A stretch of DNA of 51,513 nucleotides from JAILEN01 sp036723975. GTDB taxonomy: Bacteria > Bacillota > Clostridia > Lachnospirales > Lachnospiraceae. Made by a program: the position numbers and the translations under genes. The notes beneath the pieces were generated by a model. That model did not search any database, was not told the origin of the DNA, and was given only the letters and a program-made list of their open reading frames with translations. This document shows, one piece after another, positions 47,617-51,513 of the stretch. The stretch covers positions 1 to 51,513 of the forward strand of contig DAIMGJ010000016.1 of NCBI GenBank assembly GCA_036723975.1. The letters run 5' to 3'. Position 1 is the first letter of the stretch. Each line of letters opens with the position of its first letter.

Positions 47617-48492
47617 CTATTGAAACGATTCTTTAAGATGCGTTAGAAATCTTTCAGCGATAGGTGTAAACGCCTGATATCTATTCCATGCAATATAGAT
47701 TCTATTTTCAAGCTTCGGAGACAGTGGTCTGAATACAAGGCCGCTGTCTTTTGACGTATTTACAAGATGTTCATAGGTGAGAAGATATCCCAAGCCTTCC
47801 ATGGTAAAAATTGATCCGTTGTAAGAAAGGCGGAAGGAACCTTCTAACTGAAGCTCTGAAAATCTGCTTCCGGCCCAGTTTTTAATATCTCCATTCCATG
47901 CCTGATCAGAACAGAATAAAGGTAAGCCTACAAGGTCATCCAAACGGATGGCTTTTTTCTTGGACAAAGGGTCGCTTTCCGGAATGATAAGTCCCCAGGT
48001 GTCTGCTTGAGGGAATTCGATATATTCGTATTTGCGGATATCAGGTTGTTCTACCAGTACTACAAAATCAAGTAAGCCTTTATCGACTTTTTCAGAGAGC
48101 TGCTCCGTATCACCGCTTGTGATGTGATAATGAAGGTTGGGATAGTGCTGCTTAAACTCTTTGATTGAGCGTGCCAGATATCTAAGCTGGTAGGATTCAG
48201 CGAGACCGAGATAGAGTTCGCCACCATTGATATCATCCAGAGAAACAAATTCCTGCTCGATTTTATCAGCCATGCTGACAAGATCTTCGGCACGATTGCG
48301 TAGCAGAATTCCTTCATCAGTAAGCTGGATACTAAAAGCATGTCTTGTGAAAAGCTTTTTCCCAAGTTCGTCCTCCAGCGATTTAAGCTGTTTTGACAGG
48401 GTAGGCTGAGTTACATGCAGAAGTTCAGCAGCTCTACTCATATTTTCTTCTCTTGCCACTGCTAAAAAATATCTTAAAGTTCTAATTTCCAT
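47617..48492 (-). CDS. LysR-family transcriptional regulator
   Basis: A 291-residue LysR regulator. The N-terminal winged HTH is standard: RTLRYFLAVAREENMSRAAE, LLHVTQPTLSKQLKSLEDEL, GKKLFTR. The effector-binding domain covers about 90-291, with two lobes typical of the CynR/YbhD subgroup. Start at 48492 (MEIRTLRYF) is the family start, though the frame extends 11 codons further. It is divergent from the 48623-51351 operon. Alternating GATATTC/GAATATC half-sites in the shared intergenic region (48516-48545) are the likely binding sites, so it probably regulates itself and activates that operon. Confidence 0.93.
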   Translation of the reverse strand: MEIRTLRYFLAVAREENMSRAAELLHVTQPTLSKQLKSLEDELGKKLFTRHAFSIQLTDEGILLRNRAEDLVSMADKIEQEFVSLDDINGGELYLGLAESYQLRYLARSIKEFKQHYPNLHYHITSGDTEQLSEKVDKGLLDFVVLVEQPDIRKYEYIEFPQADTWGLIIPESDPLSKKKAIRLDDLVGLPLFCSDQAWNGDIKNWAGSRFSELQLEGSFRLSYNGSIFTMEGLGYLLTYEHLVNTSKDSGLVFRPLSPKLENRIYIAWNRYQAFTPIAERFLTHLKESFQ

Positions 48493-48515
48493 AGATGGCC
48501 TCCTCACTATCACGC

Positions 48516-48585
48516 GATATTCCAAAAGAGAATATCATGATATTCATTATAACCATTAGCGAAGACGTCCACAAGCGCTTACAAT
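48516..48585 (+). promoter_or_regulatory. LysR operator array and weak promoter of the hydrolase operon
   Basis: GATATTC (48516-48522), GAATATC (48530-48536) and GATATTC (48539-48545) give a GATATTC-N7-GAATATC palindrome plus a perfect 16-bp palindrome GAATATCATGATATTC. Downstream, TACAAT (48580-48585) is a plausible -10 without a good -35. The operator centre is about 60 bp upstream of the expected start, the usual LysR activation layout. Confidence 0.7.
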
Positions 48586-48622
48586 ATAGATGTCAGAAAA
48601 AACAAAGTAGTGAGGAAATCTC

Positions 48623-48865
48623 ATGGATAAAGAAAAACTGAAACAGTGCCTTATGGATACAGGATGTCACGAAGATGCATCAGAAAATATCCTTAAGCAA
48701 TATGAATCCGGAAGCATGGAAAACATGTTTCGACTTTTGAAAAAAGAGCGTTGCCGCATAATGGATGAATATCATGAATGTGGAAGAAAAATTGATTGCA
48801 TGGATTTTATGCTTAGAAAAATCGAAAGCGAAATGAACAAGAATAATGGAGGTATTAGAAGATGA
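48623..48865 (+). CDS. Small Cys-containing protein of unknown function
   Basis: An 80-residue hydrophilic, helical protein. It contains DTGCHEDASENILKQYESGS, a central KKERCRIMDEYHECGRKIDC segment with three Cys residues, and FMLRKIESEMNK at the end. It recalls small proteins found beside LysR and flavoprotein genes in clostridia, but I know no function; the Cys residues suggest redox or metal contact. The start at 48623 follows AGTGAGGAAATCTC. It is first in the LysR-controlled operon and overlaps the next gene by four bases (ATGA). Confidence 0.75.
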   Translation: MDKEKLKQCLMDTGCHEDASENILKQYESGSMENMFRLLKKERCRIMDEYHECGRKIDCMDFMLRKIESEMNKNNGGIRR

Positions 48866-49863
48866 TTAAAAAAGAAGAATTGAATTTAGTAACAGAGTGG
48901 GACAAGACTTTTCCAAAGAGTGAAAAAGTAGATCACAGCAAGGTGACATTTGTGAATCGTTATGGGATTACCCTTGCTGCAGATATGTATGTACCAAAGA
49001 ATGGGACCGGAAAGCTTCCTGCTATCGCGGTATCAGGACCTTTTGGAGCAGTTAAGGAACAGTGTTCCGGCCTCTATGCACAGACGATGGCTGAAAGGGG
49101 ATTTCTTACCATTGCCTTTGATCCCTCTTTTACAGGTGAAAGTGGAGGCGTGCCGCGATATATGGCATCTCCGGATATTAATACAGAAGATTTTATGGCA
49201 GCGGTGGACTTTCTGTCATTAAATGACAAAGTGAATCCGGACAGAATCGGAATTATCGGAATCTGTGGATGGGGTGGAATGGCACTGAATACAGCTGCTC
49301 TTGATACTAGAATCAAGGCGACCGTTGCTTCTACTATGTACGATATGACCAGAGTAAATGCAAATGGATATTTTGATTCTGAAGACAGTGAAGAAGCACG
49401 TTTTGAAAAGAAGAAAGCTATGTGCGCACAGAGACTTGAGGATTTGAAAAACGGTGAGTATAAACTTGGAGGCGGCGTAGTGGATCCTCTTCCGGAGGAT
49501 GCTCCGTTCTTTGTAAAGGATTATTATGATTACTACAAGACAGATCGTGGATATCACCCTCGTTCTTTAAACTCCAATGGTGGTTGGAATGTAATCGGAT
49601 GTGAGTCCTTTATGAATCAGCCAATTCTTAAATACAGCAATGAAATCAGAAGTGCGGTTCTTATTATCCATGGTGAAAAGGCACACTCTTGTTACTTTGG
49701 GAAAGATGCCTATACTAATATGGTAAAGGATAGTAAATATGCAGATAACAAGGAGCTAATAATTATACCGGAAGCAACGCACACAGATCTCTATGATGGT
49801 GGAGATAAGGATTACATTCCATTTGATAAGTTAGAGAGTTTCTTTCATGAGTATTTAAAGTAA
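48862..49863 (+). CDS. Alpha/beta hydrolase with Cys nucleophile motif
   Basis: A 333-residue alpha/beta-hydrolase-fold protein. It opens with FVNRYGITLAADMYVP and has GFLTIAFDPSFTGESGG before the nucleophile elbow. That elbow reads IIGICGWGGMAL, with Cys135 where most esterases have Ser, as in dienelactone hydrolases and the YcjY-like group. The acid/His part is near the C-terminus (VLIIHGEKAHSC, PEATHTDLYDGG). Substrate unknown; a small ester, lactone or thioester is likely. It overlaps the upstream small gene by four bases and lies 21 bp before the carboxymuconolactone decarboxylase-like gene. Confidence 0.88.
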   Translation: MIKKEELNLVTEWDKTFPKSEKVDHSKVTFVNRYGITLAADMYVPKNGTGKLPAIAVSGPFGAVKEQCSGLYAQTMAERGFLTIAFDPSFTGESGGVPRYMASPDINTEDFMAAVDFLSLNDKVNPDRIGIIGICGWGGMALNTAALDTRIKATVASTMYDMTRVNANGYFDSEDSEEARFEKKKAMCAQRLEDLKNGEYKLGGGVVDPLPEDAPFFVKDYYDYYKTDRGYHPRSLNSNGGWNVIGCESFMNQPILKYSNEIRSAVLIIHGEKAHSCYFGKDAYTNMVKDSKYADNKELIIIPEATHTDLYDGGDKDYIPFDKLESFFHEYLK

Positions 49864-49884
49864 AAATCGGGAGGCAAATTCACT

Positions 49885-50259
49885 ATGGAAAGAGAAAAAA
49901 TCGTTCAAACAGCAGGAAGAGATGCACTTGGGAGTTTTGCGCCTGACTTTGCCAGATATAATGATGATGTTTTGTTTGGTGAAGTATGGAATGACATGAC
50001 ATTGGATTTAAAGACAAAAAGCATAATTGTAATTTCTGTGTTTATGGGCAGAGGCCTTTGTGACAGCTCTTTAAAATATCACTTGCTTACGGCAAAGAAA
50101 AACGGAATTACAAAAGATGAAATTTCAGCCATTGTTACTCATGCCGCATTTTATGCCGGCTGGCCAATGGCGTGGGCTGTATTTAATATGGCTAAGGAAA
50201 TCTGGAATGATGATGCTTTAGAACCGGTTTCTGAGAAGTTATATGGTGAATTAAAATGA
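49885..50259 (+). CDS. Carboxymuconolactone decarboxylase / AhpD-like protein
   Basis: A 124-residue all-helical protein of the CMD/AhpD-like family. It shows FGEVWNDMTLDLKTKSIIVI, then the signature MGRGLCDSSLKYHLLTAKKNG with a Cys and the His, and EISAIVTHAAFYAGWPMAWA. The AhpD disulfide CxxC is not complete: only one Cys is present, so it is probably not a peroxiredoxin reductase; a decarboxylase or lactone/oxidative-stress role is more likely. The start at 49885 follows TCGGGAGGCAAATTCACT. Its stop overlaps the next gene's start. Confidence 0.88.
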   Translation: MEREKIVQTAGRDALGSFAPDFARYNDDVLFGEVWNDMTLDLKTKSIIVISVFMGRGLCDSSLKYHLLTAKKNGITKDEISAIVTHAAFYAGWPMAWAVFNMAKEIWNDDALEPVSEKLYGELK

Positions 50260-50798
50260 TGTCGAAAAGAATTGTAGCAACACTGGTGGTCTTCTTTTTG
50301 TTGTTAACCGGGTGTAAGGCAAATAGTACCGGTGATTTTCAAGAAGATGATGCATCGCAGACACAGTCCGGTGTTGAAACAAATACAAAGGAATCAAAGG
50401 AGCAGGCCAAGATGAAAAAGACGGATGAAAGCACACTGGCTGATAATCAGATTCGTGTAACAGTAGGGAGCAGTTCTTTTATTGTGAATCTGGAAGATAA
50501 TGAAACCGCCAAAGCTTTAAGAGAAATGATTGCGGATGAGGATTTGACTATTTCAGCATCAAACTACGGAGGTTTTGAGAAAGTCTGTCAGTTGGGAAAA
50601 ACTCTACCACGTAACGACAATCAGATTACAACTGAGGCTGGTGATGTAATGTTATACAGTGGAAATCAGATTGTATTCTTTTATGGCACTAATTCATGGT
50701 CATATACGAAAATAGGTAAAGTGGAAGCATCGAGTATCGAAGAACTTGAAAATGTGTTAAGTGGATCAGAGACAGAAGTCATATTAAGCTTAAAATAA
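50256..50798 (+). CDS. Lipoprotein with cyclophilin-like domain
   Basis: A 180-residue exported lipoprotein. The signal peptide ends in LLLTGC with lipidated Cys20. A Glu/Lys/Gln-rich linker runs to about 60, and a beta-rich domain then shows IRVTVGSSSFIVNLEDNETA, NYGGFEKVCQLGKTLPRND and GDVMLYSGNQIVFFYGTNSW, the pattern of the cyclophilin-like fold (DUF4430/cyclophilin_like2 type). It need not have prolyl isomerase activity. It starts within the stop of the upstream gene (ATGATG), so coupling is likely. Possibly an extracellular partner of the flavodoxin-like reductase that follows. Confidence 0.85.
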   Translation: MMSKRIVATLVVFFLLLTGCKANSTGDFQEDDASQTQSGVETNTKESKEQAKMKKTDESTLADNQIRVTVGSSSFIVNLEDNETAKALREMIADEDLTISASNYGGFEKVCQLGKTLPRNDNQITTEAGDVMLYSGNQIVFFYGTNSWSYTKIGKVEASSIEELENVLSGSETEVILSLK

Positions 50799-50811
50799 GG
50801 AGATGGATAAT

Positions 50812-51351
50812 TTGAAAAAGATAGTAATTCTTTCAACAAGCCCTCGAAAAAACAGTAATTCAAATGCATTGGCTGAGGAATTTGCAAAAGGCGCAAAAGA
50901 AGCTGGAAACGAGGTTGAAATCATATCTGTAATTGGCAAGAAAATAGAGTTCTGTAGAGGATGTTTTGCCTGCCAGAAGACTGGGCAATGTGTGATAAAG
51001 GATGATGTAAATGAAATCGAGCAGAAGGTCCTTGAAGCTGATGTAATTGTTTGGGCTACGCCTATATATTATTGCGAGATGTCAGGACAGATGAAAGTGC
51101 TGATTGATAGACTGAACCCTATGTTTACAAAGGATTATAAGTTCAGAGATGTATATTTTCTTGCAGCTGCAGCCGAGGATGATAAGGCAGTCCCACAAAG
51201 AGCAATAGAAGGGACAAAAGGATGGATTGAATGCTTTGATAAAGCCAGCTTTCAGGGCTATGTATTTTGTGGAGGTGTAACAGATATTGGCGACATCAAA
51301 GAAAAGGAAAGCCTGAGAGAGGCATATGAGATGGGACTTGGCATAATTTAA
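50812..51351 (+). CDS. NADPH-dependent FMN reductase / flavodoxin-like protein
   Basis: A 179-residue flavoprotein of the NADPH-dependent FMN reductase (iron-sulfur flavoprotein-like) family. The FMN phosphate loop is LSTSPRKNSNSNALA. A Cys-rich loop CRGCFACQKTGQCVIKDD follows, then VIVWATPIYYCEMSGQMK and LIDRLNP, all typical. AAGGAG abuts an ATG at 50803, too close to use, so the TTG at 50812 (9 nt from AGGAG) is the better start, giving MKKIVILSTSPR. It is the last gene of the LysR-controlled group, 13 bp after the lipoprotein. A terminator follows at 51387. Confidence 0.9.
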   Translation: MKKIVILSTSPRKNSNSNALAEEFAKGAKEAGNEVEIISVIGKKIEFCRGCFACQKTGQCVIKDDVNEIEQKVLEADVIVWATPIYYCEMSGQMKVLIDRLNPMFTKDYKFRDVYFLAAAAEDDKAVPQRAIEGTKGWIECFDKASFQGYVFCGGVTDIGDIKEKESLREAYEMGLGII

Positions 51352-51386
51352 TCTGTATCGAACAAAAATGCGGAATCTTAACAATG

Positions 51387-51421
51387 AGACTCTGAGGTGT
51401 TTTTACTTCAGAGTCTTTTTT
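51387..51421 (+). terminator. Intrinsic terminator of the hydrolase/FMN reductase operon
   Basis: AGACTCTGA (51387-51395) pairs with TCAGAGTCT (51408-51416), followed by T's. Confidence 0.92.
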
Positions 51422-51436
51422 AGAAGGATGTGGAAT

Positions 51437-51513
51437 ATGAAAACTAAGGCTAAAAAATCAACACAGGAAGAACGTCTTGATTATCTTGTAGAAGAGTTCA
51501 AGGCAGATTCAGA
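51437..51513 (+). CDS. Start of a probable protein-ADP-ribose hydrolase (macrodomain), cut by window end
   Basis: An ATG at 51437 after AGAAGGATGTGG opens a frame to the last base, reading MKTKAKKS, TQEERLDYLVEEFKADS. The 'TQxERLDYLVEEFKADS' pattern is the usual N-terminus of macrodomain protein-ADP-ribose hydrolases in clostridia and staphylococci, as recalled. These enzymes remove ADP-ribose from modified proteins. Only 25 codons are visible and none of the catalytic macrodomain, so the call is tentative. Confidence 0.5.
   Translation, partial: MKTKAKKSTQEERLDYLVEEFKADS

Noticed and set aside
50803..50811. ATG at 50803 as start of the FMN reductase.
   Set aside because: The AAGGAG site directly touches it, leaving no spacing; the TTG at 50812 has normal spacing and gives the usual MKKIVILS start.

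Overview
The window looks like a chromosomal segment of a Gram-positive anaerobe of the family Lachnospiraceae (Butyrivibrio/Roseburia/Eubacterium relatives). Reasons: AGGAGG-type ribosome binding sites, AT-rich sigma-A promoters (several TTGaca-N17-TAtaaT), clostridial gene neighbourhoods (serC-serA-DUF1015, era-recO-glyS), a pyruvate phosphate dikinase, a class B sortase next to an SPKTG surface protein, and M16C and DUF3990 families typical of this group. No rRNA, tRNA, CRISPR array, phage or intact insertion sequence was recognised.

Layout. 1-233: tail of a Fic/Doc-type gene. 489-4728: housekeeping run (ychF, nrdR, a small unknown protein, a YqeG-type HAD phosphatase, rpiB, efp, a small unknown protein). 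4820-8148: proA, a divergent protein kinase, and a convergent ClC transporter. 8279-13511: a compact operon of a membrane diguanylate cyclase with a degenerate receiver domain, purine nucleoside phosphorylase, MTA/SAH deaminase-type amidohydrolase, a small HD hydrolase and ApbE. 13669-14193: apt. 14394-14929: an XRE regulator plus an unknown 94-residue protein behind a palindromic operator. 15198-23512: amino-acid biosynthesis (leuB, ilvD, ilvB, serC, serA, DUF1015). 23546-24830 (minus): a DUF3990/XRE toxin-antitoxin-like pair with two operators. 24975-26790: an orphan antitoxin-like ORF, a YhhN-type lysoplasmalogenase and an MscS channel. 26919-33837: M16C protease, era, recO, a basic membrane protein and glyS. 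34098-42003: sortase B and a 2382-residue modular surface protein. 42138-44774: ppdK. 44869-46487: AT-rich accessory patch with a gene remnant and an AAA/DUF234 ATPase. 46632-51513: redox-flavoured accessory region (flavin-reductase-like protein, LysR regulator, hydrolase, carboxymuconolactone decarboxylase-like protein, cyclophilin-like lipoprotein, FMN reductase and the start of a probable protein-ADP-ribose hydrolase).

Most notable non-coding finding: 47434-47563, downstream of a near-consensus promoter, holds three exact-period 34-nt hairpin units followed by an intrinsic terminator, which looks like an undescribed small RNA. Other structure includes a two-copy hairpin family sharing one core (14252-14319 and 33857-33926), a three-copy GGGGACGGTTC hairpin repeat (3847, 10636, 29828), a 131-nt structured element between serC and serA, and an 18-bp inverted repeat that brackets the nrdR promoter.

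All family assignments come from reading motifs and overall sequence pattern, without database searches.
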